Below, piece after piece: positions 36,195 through 45,178 of a stretch of 64,000 nucleotides of DNA (position 1 is its first letter; each line of letters opens with the position of its first letter). The notes beneath the pieces were generated by a model. It was not told the DNA's origin and made no database searches. It saw nothing but the letters and a program-made list of their open reading frames with translations. The position numbers and the translations under genes were made by a program. Origin of the DNA: Bdellovibrionales bacterium. Its GTDB lineage: Bacteria > Bdellovibrionota > Bdellovibrionia > Bdellovibrionales > UBA1609. The DNA lies in assembly GCA_016714165.1 (NCBI GenBank), contig JADJNU010000007.1, forward strand, positions 10,900 through 74,899, in the 5' to 3' direction.

Positions 36195-36742
36195 AGTTTT
36201 TCCTCTCTTATAGATGTGATTTCCATACCCCAGGGGTTTAGCTCTGCTCTCTCCACCTTTTCGATCTTAAGCGTCACCTTCATTTCAAAGCTCTCGACCT
36301 GAAGACGGGATTTTTGCTCGATCTGGAGCAGAGCTTGAAAAGTATCCTTTTCGACCTGATTGAGCTGTCTGAGTCTCGCAATTTGAAGAAGACCTGACTT
36401 TTCAACAAGGGCCTTTAATTTCTGAATATTTTCTCCCTCACTCCTCCATAAGGTTTCTGACATGAGGTTTGTGGCCTCACCCACGTTTTGGGAGAAATCC
36501 TGAGCAGAGAAATTATAGGCCTTCGAGAAATAGTGTTTCAAAAATGAAATCAATTCGGTCTTAAACAGTGGATCATCTTGGCTTGTGATGATTCTCGTAC
36601 CATTTGAGTCAATGCCGATCAGGAGAGTTTTTCCCTGATTCTTGATTGCCTGAAAAGTGGCAAAGGAGGTCCAACAAAGAAGAGTGAAAAAGAGAAATGA
36701 TTTCAACAGATGAACTTTAAGGATTTCAAAGGCAAGTTTCAT
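36191..36742 (-). CDS. VirB8/TraE-like T4SS protein
   Basis: The 183-residue protein has one N-terminal membrane helix (LLKSFLFFTLLCWTSFATFQ, about 12-32) and a compact periplasmic alpha/beta domain, the TraE/VirB8 plan. It is an inner-membrane assembly factor that nucleates the channel. It overlaps both neighbours by 4 bases, so it is translationally coupled in the operon. Confidence 0.65.
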   Translation of the reverse strand: MKLAFEILKVHLLKSFLFFTLLCWTSFATFQAIKNQGKTLLIGIDSNGTRIITSQDDPLFKTELISFLKHYFSKAYNFSAQDFSQNVGEATNLMSETLWRSEGENIQKLKALVEKSGLLQIARLRQLNQVEKDTFQALLQIEQKSRLQVESFEMKVTLKIEKVERAELNPWGMEITSIREEKL

Positions 36743-38133
36743 GTCCGAGTCCTCTCTTTCATTTTCTCTCTCGCTCTCTTTTCGAAATGTGAATCCGTGA
36801 GCGTCTGATTCGTGAAGCCTTTGTTGGAATGTGGGACAAGAGACGAATTTTGCGAATTGGAACTTTTTCTTTTAAAAGGACCTGTCAAATCAGAATGATT
36901 TGACAGGTAAGAGGCTGCGCCACTGATTCCTCTTTTTGATTCTGAAAGTTGTGCCGATCCCTGATCTGATTTCGAAACATTAAATCCACGATCCCCACTC
37001 GATGATACGGAGCTTTTGCCAAGCTTGTCTTTTTTGTTGGAAGTCTTATTTAATGAAGGAGAGGTTGCCTGACTTGATGGGCCTTTTCCTAAATCCGCAG
37101 AGCCTCTGAATCTCGAGTAGTAGGGTAAGGGTGAAGAATCATCCTCTGACAAACGTTCATATGATTCCATCGAGCAAGCTGGCTGATCCATGTGCCGTCC
37201 ATTTTGACTGACTCCAATACCAATTGGTCCCGATCCATTAGATTTGGGTCTATTGAATCCTGATCCGAGGGATCTCGATCCCATGGCTCTCGACCCAAAG
37301 GGTGCTGACCCATTGGAACCCCCGTGCCCCAATCGTGCGGGAGAGCGGTGAGGGGAGTATCGTTGTTTTAGAGACTGACCTTGAGGAGGGAGGCAATAGG
37401 CCGATGCGTGACCGAAGCCCCCGGCTATTCTTCCAGCGGATCTTGCTCCGAACGAGAGAGAAGAGAGGGCGGAGCTTCCGAATGGGGATTGAAGAAGAAT
37501 TTTACAGAATGAAAGAGGCCCTATGATCTTAAACAGCTCAATGAGGAAATCAATGGCCCAGGAGAAGATGAGACTTTCAGATTTGAGATCACTTTGCATC
37601 AAGGTTCCGCCTACGCGGTCGAAAACAGAAAACATCAGGGGCCAAGAAGAGCCGATGAGAATGAGAAAAAAGAAGATCTTGATGAGAGACGGCATGGATA
37701 AAACTGTGCCGAAGAGAAAAACAATCGGGGCAAGGGCTGACATAAATATCAGGGCTATGACGAAGAGGCCTTGAGCCAAATAATAGAGTATTGAGCTGAG
37801 TAGACCCAGAGTCTTTCGGATCATGGAGAGACCGGGTGTGGGAATGGGACTCTTCTCTGAAGACAGGAATCTCTCTCTTGCGTGCTCGCTCATGTCGCCC
37901 TCTAAAGCTCTTGAGAAATCAAAAGTTAAGGAAAGGAGATATTCATAGGAGAGAAGAAGGGCCAGAAAGAGGGCCGCTCCTTTGAGCAGATCTCCATAGT
38001 CTCGGGCCGAGGCCGCCGTCATGTTGAGATATAAAAGTCTCAAAAAAAAGAGCACTGGAAAAATTAGGATGATATAACTTTTGGTCTCTCGAAATACCTC
38101 GCCACTCATTTTTTGGGTGAATTCAAAGCTCAT
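36739..38133 (-). CDS. VirB6/TrbL-like polytopic T4SS protein
   Basis: The 464-residue protein has about six membrane helices in residues 20-240 followed by a 220-residue Ser/Gly/Asn-rich hydrophilic tail (GSNGSAPFGSRAMGSRSLGS). VirB6/TrbL proteins have this hydrophobic core with variable tail. It is the inner-membrane channel component. Coupled by ATGA overlaps on both sides. Confidence 0.7.
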   Translation of the reverse strand: MSFEFTQKMSGEVFRETKSYIILIFPVLFFLRLLYLNMTAASARDYGDLLKGAALFLALLLSYEYLLSLTFDFSRALEGDMSEHARERFLSSEKSPIPTPGLSMIRKTLGLLSSILYYLAQGLFVIALIFMSALAPIVFLFGTVLSMPSLIKIFFFLILIGSSWPLMFSVFDRVGGTLMQSDLKSESLIFSWAIDFLIELFKIIGPLSFCKILLQSPFGSSALSSLSFGARSAGRIAGGFGHASAYCLPPQGQSLKQRYSPHRSPARLGHGGSNGSAPFGSRAMGSRSLGSGFNRPKSNGSGPIGIGVSQNGRHMDQPACSMESYERLSEDDSSPLPYYSRFRGSADLGKGPSSQATSPSLNKTSNKKDKLGKSSVSSSGDRGFNVSKSDQGSAQLSESKRGISGAASYLSNHSDLTGPFKRKSSNSQNSSLVPHSNKGFTNQTLTDSHFEKRAREKMKERTRT

Positions 38134-38738
38134 GGCTGAACTCCCCGTCGTTTGATGAATTCCTGGGTCATCAACTCATCAAAGCTTCTCGACTCGATCT
38201 CAGATCTTCTTATCTGAAGCTTCAATTCGGTGAGAATCTCGGTCTGAATAGCGAGTGAGGATCTTTGGATTTTTAACTGATCCTGGAGCGTGAAGACAGT
38301 CTCTGCTTGAGCGTAGGCCGAGGCCGCTTTTGGAAAGCTGGCCAGTGCCAAGAACAGACGCTTCACTCTTTTCAAGTACTCACTCGAAGACCTGATACTG
38401 TCAGTTAAAGTCATCTTTGACAGCTTGGGAGCCCTCATCAGGGCCTCTATTTCGTTCTTGGCCCAGACGGCGGTCTGAGTCTTGCCCTCGATTTTATCTA
38501 GGTAGGCTGAGAGCTCCACGAGGGATTGATCCAGCTGAGTGAGAGTTTTTTCAGAGGCACTTGAGTCAACGGTGCGGAGAAGTTCATGGGTGGCATCGAC
38601 AAGAGCTGAGGCCTCGGCTATTTTTTCAGCAGTATCGACAATTTTGTCAAAAAAGGCTGAGGCCTTAGAGGGAGAGAAAAGCCAGGAAAAAGACAGTAGT
38701 AGTAGTAAGGGAGGAGCTTTATAAGAATTAGAGTTCAT
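38130..38738 (-). CDS. VirB5/TrbJ-like T4SS protein
   Basis: The 202-residue protein has a signal peptide (LLLLLSFSWLFSPSKASA) and an all-helical coiled-coil body (DKIVDTAEKIAEASALVDAT, LKIQRSSLAIQTEILTELKL). Secreted helical proteins directly after virB4 are the usual VirB5/TrbJ minor pilin-tip component. Sequence similarity itself is weak; the call rests on fold and position. Confidence 0.6.
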   Translation of the reverse strand: MNSNSYKAPPLLLLLSFSWLFSPSKASAFFDKIVDTAEKIAEASALVDATHELLRTVDSSASEKTLTQLDQSLVELSAYLDKIEGKTQTAVWAKNEIEALMRAPKLSKMTLTDSIRSSSEYLKRVKRLFLALASFPKAASAYAQAETVFTLQDQLKIQRSSLAIQTEILTELKLQIRRSEIESRSFDELMTQEFIKRRGVQP

Positions 38739-41287
38739 TAATCTTGAACCTTTCTTTCTAAACTCAGAATTCTGATGGCCTCATGGCGTGTCAGCCTTGG
38801 AACTGATTTCACGAGACTCTCGATCATCTCATTGTCTTCTCTTGTGCTGGAGAAGCTCCAATACTCCTCGGGGCTTAGGATAATTCGAAAAATCCTGGAG
38901 CCAAATTTGTCCTGAAATAGAACTTCTGAAAATCTCTTCTGCTCTCTTGTTAAATTCTCAAGCTCTTTCATCTTGTCGTTTGAGAGTTGAAATCTCTCCT
39001 GAAACTCTCCTCTGTCTCCATCAACGCTAAAGAGCAGTCGGTTGGGACTGTTCTCAATAATACCCTGATCATTTTGAACGATAAGATCTGTTGATTTTTG
39101 GCTGATGGAAATGAAAGCTCCGCCAAATTTCCTCACGTTAGCCGTTGAGAACTTAAAAAATGGAAAGCAGCGCTTAATAAAAAATGGTGTCTCGTCTGCG
39201 ATAAAGACAAGTTTTTTGTCCTTTAGCCTGATCATCTCAAGGTTAAATTGAGCCATGACGAGCGAGAATCCGCCCTGGCCAAAGTCAACGTCACTGGCCT
39301 GATGAATATCAGAAAAATTGTAGTAGCGAAGGCGAAAGTCTTCAGAGAGTAGTTGAGAGGGGTCTACATCCTCTCGACTCATCAGAGCATTTTGATAGAT
39401 GCCTCCTTTGGCCCACCTGTAGAGCAGAGATTTTCTCGGTAGATCCTTTGATTCTTTTAAGAACCCATCAATGGAGAGAACCTCTCCCTTGTTTCTCTTA
39501 TCCCCCTCGGCATAGAGAAAAAGGGCCCTTTCCACCTCGGCTCTGAGTTCTTTAGAGAGAGTCATCTCTCCTTCTTCGGTCATGAGCACGTTGAGGAAAT
39601 TCGATAAAACAGAGATGGAGGACTCATGAACCCCCTCTTTGAGACACAAAAAGGGATTCATCCCCGATGGCTGATCAAGGCTCAGTCGATATTCTCTTCC
39701 CCCCAGAGATTCAGTTTCCTTGGAATGGCTTCCTCCGACATCGACTTTGATAATATGAATTTTCGAGTCATGAAGAAGGGCTCGGGTGAGGAGATTGGTG
39801 AGCACACTTTTGCCACTTCCCGTTTTTCCACAGATAATCGTGGAGAAAGCATCGTAGTTTCGAGCAAACAAATCAATCGAGTCGAGGCTATGGTCTCTGC
39901 GGTGAAGAAGAAGACTGTGGTTGTCTTCAAGATTTTGATCCATTCCGTTGAGACTTTGAGTTTTTTTTTCTCTCCTCTTGCAAGAACCAAGAAGTGGAAA
40001 ATAGAGGCTTAATATATCTCCTCTTTCCTTAAAGCTTAAGTGATGAAAACTTCCTGGCAGAAGAGACTTGTAGCAGTTAAAGCTTCCAAAGGTCTCAAGG
40101 GCAAAGGCTCCCAAGGGTTTGAGAGCATGAATGACAACTTTTGAGTCCTCCCTGATTAACTCCTCAGAGACTCTTGGCAGGATTACGTAGAGCTCGTAAT
40201 TAAATAGGGACTCCCTCTCAAGGGCTACTTTTTCCAAGAGATCTTCGGAATCATAATACTTCTGAGCAGAGATTTTATCTCCTCCGCTTAAGCCCTGAGA
40301 GGATTTGCGCCTGAGCAAGAGTTCAGAGAGGCTTGAGGGCATTTTTCTGACTTTCAATGATATCTGGTAGGGCTCGGGGATCTGTTGTCTGAGACTGTGA
40401 AGAGAGCGTAAGTTCAAGGGCGTAGGAGTTGGACCCTGAAACTTTACAATTCCTAGAATCTCGGGCGAGATTTCAATGCCGGCCTTGAGTATTCTTAAAA
40501 AATCACCCTTAGCGTTCAAGACAGGAGGTTTTTTAAGTGGCAGGCACTGAAGTCCCAATTCTTGTAAGTGTTCGAGATGAAACCCATCGAGAAGCGAGAG
40601 GGCATAGGACTCCTCAAGGTGGTAGGATTTTCTTCTCAAAAGGGTCTTGATCAATTGAGTAAATCCCCCGATTTGGGTCTCAAAACTCATCGTGATCTTT
40701 TCCCGCGAGAATCCGATCTCTGAGAGCTCCTCTTTTCTTGATGAAGAGAGGGTATTCTTTGAGGAGAAGACCCATTGAGAGCTGAGATGAATTTTAAGTG
40801 TGATCTTCGGATCGAGCGAGAGGGCAAATTGGGTGAGAAGACGGCTCACATCCTCCAGATCGTCACGCTCCGGATCGATCCCATCCACCTCAAAGGCCGT
40901 CAACAGGCTTAAGTTTTCAAAGACCCAGAAGCGATGAGCTTTGAGATCGAATTGATGAGTGATTTTAGGATACATAACTTGAACCCTCCGATTGAATATC
41001 CCTGATAGGAAGTCTCTGACTGTGTGTCGTCGAAAATTGACTCTTAAGAACACAAGAGAGAGTGAGCAGATCAAAAGATGAAAAAGGGGCAGAAACTTTG
41101 AGGACTCAAATTGTTTAAAGAGAACAAGGCCTGCTAAGAAGAAAAGGCCTAGGAAAATGAAGTCCACTTCATTGAGTCCGAAAAAGACACTTGAGTTATT
41201 CAAAGAGAATGAGGGCTTTTTTACATTAGGCACCAAAAATACTCCTGAGAAGTTCAATAATGGCGGGGCCTCCGAAGGTGGCGGCAA
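38738..41287 (-). CDS. VirB3-VirB4 fusion ATPase
   Basis: Residues about 40-85 contain two membrane helices (DFIFLGLFFLAGLVLFK and FLPLFHLLICSLSLVFL) followed by a basic stretch, as in VirB3/TraL. The rest is a VirB4/TraC ATPase with Walker A ICGKTGSGKSVLTNLL (near 485) and Walker B LVFIADETPFF (near 690). It energises pilus assembly and transport. The ATG at 41,287 overlaps the pilin gene by 62 bp; an internal GTG near 41,233 would nearly remove the overlap. Fused VirB3-VirB4 is known from other T4SS. Confidence 0.85.
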   Translation of the reverse strand: MPPPSEAPPLLNFSGVFLVPNVKKPSFSLNNSSVFFGLNEVDFIFLGLFFLAGLVLFKQFESSKFLPLFHLLICSLSLVFLRVNFRRHTVRDFLSGIFNRRVQVMYPKITHQFDLKAHRFWVFENLSLLTAFEVDGIDPERDDLEDVSRLLTQFALSLDPKITLKIHLSSQWVFSSKNTLSSSRKEELSEIGFSREKITMSFETQIGGFTQLIKTLLRRKSYHLEESYALSLLDGFHLEHLQELGLQCLPLKKPPVLNAKGDFLRILKAGIEISPEILGIVKFQGPTPTPLNLRSLHSLRQQIPEPYQISLKVRKMPSSLSELLLRRKSSQGLSGGDKISAQKYYDSEDLLEKVALERESLFNYELYVILPRVSEELIREDSKVVIHALKPLGAFALETFGSFNCYKSLLPGSFHHLSFKERGDILSLYFPLLGSCKRREKKTQSLNGMDQNLEDNHSLLLHRRDHSLDSIDLFARNYDAFSTIICGKTGSGKSVLTNLLTRALLHDSKIHIIKVDVGGSHSKETESLGGREYRLSLDQPSGMNPFLCLKEGVHESSISVLSNFLNVLMTEEGEMTLSKELRAEVERALFLYAEGDKRNKGEVLSIDGFLKESKDLPRKSLLYRWAKGGIYQNALMSREDVDPSQLLSEDFRLRYYNFSDIHQASDVDFGQGGFSLVMAQFNLEMIRLKDKKLVFIADETPFFIKRCFPFFKFSTANVRKFGGAFISISQKSTDLIVQNDQGIIENSPNRLLFSVDGDRGEFQERFQLSNDKMKELENLTREQKRFSEVLFQDKFGSRIFRIILSPEEYWSFSSTREDNEMIESLVKSVPRLTRHEAIRILSLERKVQD

Positions 41288-41558
41288 GTCCTATGACTCC
41301 ACCGATCAGAATTTGTTTTCCCAAAAACGGAGCTCCAAAGTGATAAAATATGGCCCCGAGAGCAAAGGCAATTCCGCTCGTGGCTTGAGCGAGACTTAAA
41401 AGACTCTGATTGGCCACATTGGCAGCCTGACTCAGGCGACTGGCGTAGAGGGGCTCAGAAATAAATAAAACGAGAAGACAAAGAGGAGAGAAGTGGTGAG
41501 GCAATGAAAAGCCAGAGCCGCGGTCTATTTTATTCTTGATTAAGCGATTATGTTTCAC
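41226..41558 (-). CDS. VirB2/TrbC-like pilin
   Basis: The 110-residue protein has a long signal sequence (HFSPLCLLVLFISEPLYA) and two hydrophobic helices separated by a short basic loop (GIAFALGAIFYHFG and ILIGGVIGLAATFG), the hallmark of VirB2/TrbC prepilins. It sits directly before virB3-B4. Confidence 0.8.
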   Translation of the reverse strand: MKHNRLIKNKIDRGSGFSLPHHFSPLCLLVLFISEPLYASRLSQAANVANQSLLSLAQATSGIAFALGAIFYHFGAPFLGKQILIGGVIGLAATFGGPAIIELLRSIFGA

Positions 41559-41614
41559 GTTTTAAAGTCCTTTCTCAAAAAAATCTGTTTGGAATGATTT
41601 CCTTTTTTCTAAAG

Positions 41615-42112
41615 CTATGGATTTAGAGACGGGGGAATGAACTCGTACATCAGGTTATAGTGAAGCCAAGTGTTGGGGTTTCCTGAGTCTTGCACCCATT
41701 GGTCGACGGAGTACTTTTTCCACTCGCCAGGACTTATGAGTTTTCTCGCCTCATCGGGCAAGGAGTGATTAAAGAGCCCCGTTCCTTGAGAGAGCAGTCT
41801 CGGAGCCTCTGATTTTTTGAACTTCATTAACTCAAGCTTTAGAGATTCAGATTCGGCTTTAAAGTCTTGCGAGGCCTTCTGATTATCAAACAGATAAAGG
41901 CTTGCAATTGCGACAGTTGAGGAGAGAAGTCCCGCCCAAAGAGCTCCATGGGTGAGTTTGCTCTCATCTTTTGGTGCCATTATAGCGCCAAGAGATCCTC
42001 CAAGGATTGCTCCCACACCCATTGAAGACAACTGCGATTGTCTGTGAGTGGCACAGGCGTTTAAAAAAAGTCCCACAAAAATCAGTCTCATTGCTTTCAT
42101 CTTAAGCTCCAC
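41615..42112 (-). CDS. lipoprotein with glycine zipper, TraV/VirB7-like position
   Basis: The 165-residue protein has a lipobox (FLNACATH, Cys about 20) and a Gly-zipper/membrane region (GVGAILGGSLGAIMAP, LWAGLLSSTVAIASLYL). A lipoprotein immediately before the pilin gene could serve as the TraV/VirB7 outer-membrane anchor, but its size and zipper resemble general envelope lipoproteins; role inferred from position. Confidence 0.55.
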   Translation of the reverse strand: MELKMKAMRLIFVGLFLNACATHRQSQLSSMGVGAILGGSLGAIMAPKDESKLTHGALWAGLLSSTVAIASLYLFDNQKASQDFKAESESLKLELMKFKKSEAPRLLSQGTGLFNHSLPDEARKLISPGEWKKYSVDQWVQDSGNPNTWLHYNLMYEFIPPSLNP

Positions 42113-42226
42113 AAATAAGTCTCATCGATTAAAGGCCAATAGAAAACTCTGCCCTCTCATCCATTGGACCATCTCTCCACACAACAGTGAGTAGGTAGGG
42201 GAGAGATGAAGAAGGGCTTATTTAAT

Positions 42227-43594
42227 TTATGGATTTCTGTTCGGAGTCCAAATCCCCAGCAATTCAAAGTGAGAAAATAGTGGGAGAGCTCTCTGATCCA
42301 AAATTTTCATGGACGATGTTTTTGTCGTTTGAGCTCTGAGATTAAGTCCAGATTCGCTCACAATGAACTTCAGGCTTTCAAGTTGTTGGCCTGTGAGGAT
42401 ATCACCCTGATCGCGAACGAGCTTTTTTTCAACACATCTATTGTAACAACGAGTTGGAAGAAACTGAACCTTCAAGAATGGCGACTCATCAGCTAGGCCC
42501 TCTTGATCAAGAGAAACGGGATAGGGCCTCGTGGGGCGCTCTACACAAACCTCTTCTTCTCTGGCACATTCTTCGTGGCAAGTAGTCGCTCCCCTAAAGG
42601 TTCTCATCGTGTCTTGAGGTCTTCCCTGGTCAAAAAGAGAGAGAGTATTTGGATCTGATCCATAAAGCCCCACATACAGTGGTGTCTGAGGTCTTAAGTG
42701 AAAAGTGAGATCCTTTGGAAATCCCTCACCCAACTGAACTCGGTCCATGGCAAACTGCAAAGACTCTTCACCCAGTGGAATCAACTCAAAAGGTCCTGGA
42801 TTTTCGATATTTAAATGCTGTTCATCGACTGCGAAATTACATCCTAAATCTCTGTAAGCCCTCTCGTAGATTTTTGTTTGTATAAACCCCACTCCTCTTT
42901 GTCCGAGGACGATCTCGACTGGATTTTCCTCAAATGAAGTGATCTGAAGAACTCTCAATAGAACAAATCGTCTTTCGATTAACTTAATCTCAGAAAACGA
43001 AAGACTTTCATTTTCCTTCGACAGACTTGAAAACTCCTCAGGTGTTAGGCTCTTTGATTCAATTCGACTGGGAGGAGTTAAGAGATTAAATTTTAGCACC
43101 ATCACATCTTTCTCTTTTTGGCTATTGATCTGAATTCTCACCGAAGCTTTCCTTGATTCAGAGGGGGGAAAGATATTCTTAAGCCCATGAACATGAAATT
43201 CTAGATTGAGATTGGACTTCAAATCAGGAGTTAGACCCGCCACAATTTTAACGGCTGAGAGAGGAAGCTCAGCTTCTGATTCCATGTATTTGATAAAGGC
43301 CCTCACTCCTCCCTCGTGAATGGAGGAGTTTGGAATATTGGAAAGAGTCAGCACCATCTCGTCAGGCACAAGAGCGGGAAGTGAGAAGCTATCGCCCGAG
43401 AGCTCTGTCTCAGATCCTCCTTTAGAATCCGCTCTTTTTAGCTTCATCTCTCCATGAAGGACTTCATCGAGCTTGAGAGAGAGGCTCAAGGCCTCTGCTT
43501 GAATCGGAGTGGGAGTCTCTGAATGGTCATTGTTTTTAAACGAACACCCAAGGCAAAAAGAAGAAATAAGGAAAATATTCCAAAAAACGCGCAT
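42227..43594 (-). CDS. large lipoprotein of T4SS operon
   Basis: The 455-residue protein has a lipobox (SSFCLGC, Cys about 17), a beta-rich body and a late Cys cluster (CHEECAREEEVCVE, CYNRCVEKK) suggesting disulfides. No family recognised. As the first gene of the T4SS-oriented run it may be a surface or mating-contact protein. Upstream 43,595-43,934 is non-coding. Confidence 0.6.
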   Translation of the reverse strand: MRVFWNIFLISSFCLGCSFKNNDHSETPTPIQAEALSLSLKLDEVLHGEMKLKRADSKGGSETELSGDSFSLPALVPDEMVLTLSNIPNSSIHEGGVRAFIKYMESEAELPLSAVKIVAGLTPDLKSNLNLEFHVHGLKNIFPPSESRKASVRIQINSQKEKDVMVLKFNLLTPPSRIESKSLTPEEFSSLSKENESLSFSEIKLIERRFVLLRVLQITSFEENPVEIVLGQRGVGFIQTKIYERAYRDLGCNFAVDEQHLNIENPGPFELIPLGEESLQFAMDRVQLGEGFPKDLTFHLRPQTPLYVGLYGSDPNTLSLFDQGRPQDTMRTFRGATTCHEECAREEEVCVERPTRPYPVSLDQEGLADESPFLKVQFLPTRCYNRCVEKKLVRDQGDILTGQQLESLKFIVSESGLNLRAQTTKTSSMKILDQRALPLFSHFELLGIWTPNRNP

Positions 43595-44000
43595 AGATCA
43601 CCCCTTTTGTCCAAAAATCGGACAACACGACGTGCTCACCCTTGCGTTGAAAACCAAGACGGAATACCTTCCAGGCACGTTGCGTTGGAAGATATTTTTC
43701 CGCGTTGGCTCTCCCTGCTTCTTTAGTTTCCGCTAAAGGAGTTTGGGTGAGCTTTTTTTTTATTTAGTACCCACCATGAAAAAAACTCGAGCTTTTCACA
43801 TTTACTCAAGCCTTCCCCATGAAAACTTTGTTGAGACATCCAAATCAAAATATTCCTTTTGAATAAAGAAAAATCATTCAGTAAACGGATTATGATCGCC
43901 GCGGTGATTTGATTCATCGAGCAATCAACTACTTATGAGGCAAAATAACCGCCGCGGCGGTTATTTTGTGTCTGAACGCAGCAAAGATGGGGGAGCGCAG
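43595..44000. promoter_or_regulatory. divergent control region with 26 bp palindrome
   Basis: At 43,942-43,967 stands a perfect palindrome, AAAATAACCGCCG followed by its inverse. A shorter imperfect one, ATCGCCGCGGTGAT, lies at about 43,892. Both share a CGCCGCGG core. They precede the regulator gene at 44,001 and are likely its operators, possibly also controlling the divergent lipoprotein/T4SS operon. The region to 43,890 contains GCTCACCC and its inverse but no gene. Confidence 0.55.
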
Positions 44001-44768
44001 ATGAGATTGATTCCTGAGATAAAGGAAAAACTAGAAAAATGGATAGATAGTGGACCGTCTCGATCTATTGCTGAACTGGCAAGACGGTCTGGCGTGTCAT
44101 ATACTTCCACTCGAAGGATGGTCCAGAACGAAGGGTTGCCCAGCTACAATAATTTAGCGAATATATTGAGTGTCTTACTAGAGAATGACATAGATGCGTT
44201 ACCGACGCTTTTGAAACAACAGTTCCCTCATCTTGGTCGTGCCATTGATATGTTTTTAAATGATGGGGTTATTAGTGACCAGAATAGAGAGGCATTAAAT
44301 AGAACCATTAATGAGAATTCTCTCGCATCGGTTATTTATGCGATGTCTGACTCAGATGATGGAACTAGTCTAAGTGATATCATCGAAGAACACGGTCGAT
44401 CCGGATTGAAAGCCTTGAAAGAGTTAACTTCCGTAGGTTTGATTGAGGAGAGCGGCGGACGATATAAAACCACTGAAAAAAATGGGAAAGTTAATTTTCC
44501 AGTCCAAACAATAATCAATGCGATCGCAGCTCATGCAAATATTTCAAATGTTGAGAACATAGAAAATGGGTTTGGAGTTACTTCTCTTCAGTGGGCCACT
44601 ACAAATAAAATTGGATATAATAAAGCCATTGAGCTAACAATAGAATACACGGGAAAGGTTAAGATGGCACTCGAAGCGAACCCCGGAAAAATTCCGGTTT
44701 ACTTTGCAGCTATTGGAAATTCATATGTGGAACTCTGTGCTTTCCTTAAAAAGGAGAATATTAAATGA
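44001..44768 (+). CDS. HTH transcriptional regulator
   Basis: The start is moved to ATG 44,001, which has GGGGGAG 5 bases upstream; the longer frame from 43,935 would translate the palindrome. The 255-residue protein has an N-terminal helix-turn-helix (RSIAELARRSGVSYTSTRRM, about 17-40), a helical middle with a second winged-helix-like part (LSDIIEEHGRSGLKALKELT, SVGLIEESGGRY) and a C-terminal domain of unknown role. It is the likely repressor of the mobile-element operons. The next gene overlaps by 4 bases. Confidence 0.7.
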   Translation: MRLIPEIKEKLEKWIDSGPSRSIAELARRSGVSYTSTRRMVQNEGLPSYNNLANILSVLLENDIDALPTLLKQQFPHLGRAIDMFLNDGVISDQNREALNRTINENSLASVIYAMSDSDDGTSLSDIIEEHGRSGLKALKELTSVGLIEESGGRYKTTEKNGKVNFPVQTIINAIAAHANISNVENIENGFGVTSLQWATTNKIGYNKAIELTIEYTGKVKMALEANPGKIPVYFAAIGNSYVELCAFLKKENIK

Positions 44769-45064
44769 AACTAATCATATTCGTATTTGCAATCCTCCCA
44801 TTTGGCATTGCACTTGCCGGTAATGGCGGAATAGCCGGAGGCGGTGGCCTTCATACTCAACCAGTTGAGAAAGATCAAGAAGACGGCGGTTATACTCGTG
44901 TGCAGTTTGTTGAACGTCAGCAGGGAGAAACGACCTTTATTCTTAAAATAGATGGCGTTGAACATGTTTTCTCTCTACGGCCAGAGGAAATCGATCCTCA
45001 GATGATGAATCTCATTTTTAAATCAGAGCAAAACAGGAGAGAATTTGTTTTGCTAGAAATTTAG
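44765..45064 (+). CDS. small secreted protein coupled to regulator
   Basis: The 99-residue protein has a signal peptide (MKLIIFVFAILPFGIALAG), a Gly-rich start (NGGIAGGGGLH) and a small beta-rich domain. Translation is coupled to the regulator by ATGA. Function unknown; a secreted signal or modifier partner of the regulator is only a guess. Confidence 0.6.
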   Translation: MKLIIFVFAILPFGIALAGNGGIAGGGGLHTQPVEKDQEDGGYTRVQFVERQQGETTFILKIDGVEHVFSLRPEEIDPQMMNLIFKSEQNRREFVLLEI

Positions 45065-45178
45065 ACTTTTTATAAAGAGTGAAAATAATTGGAGAATGAA
45101 TCTCTTCAACAGGATGATAATCTCTCAGAACAGGGGTTCTCAGGAAATGAAAGCCCCTTTGTTTTTTAAGTGCTGACC

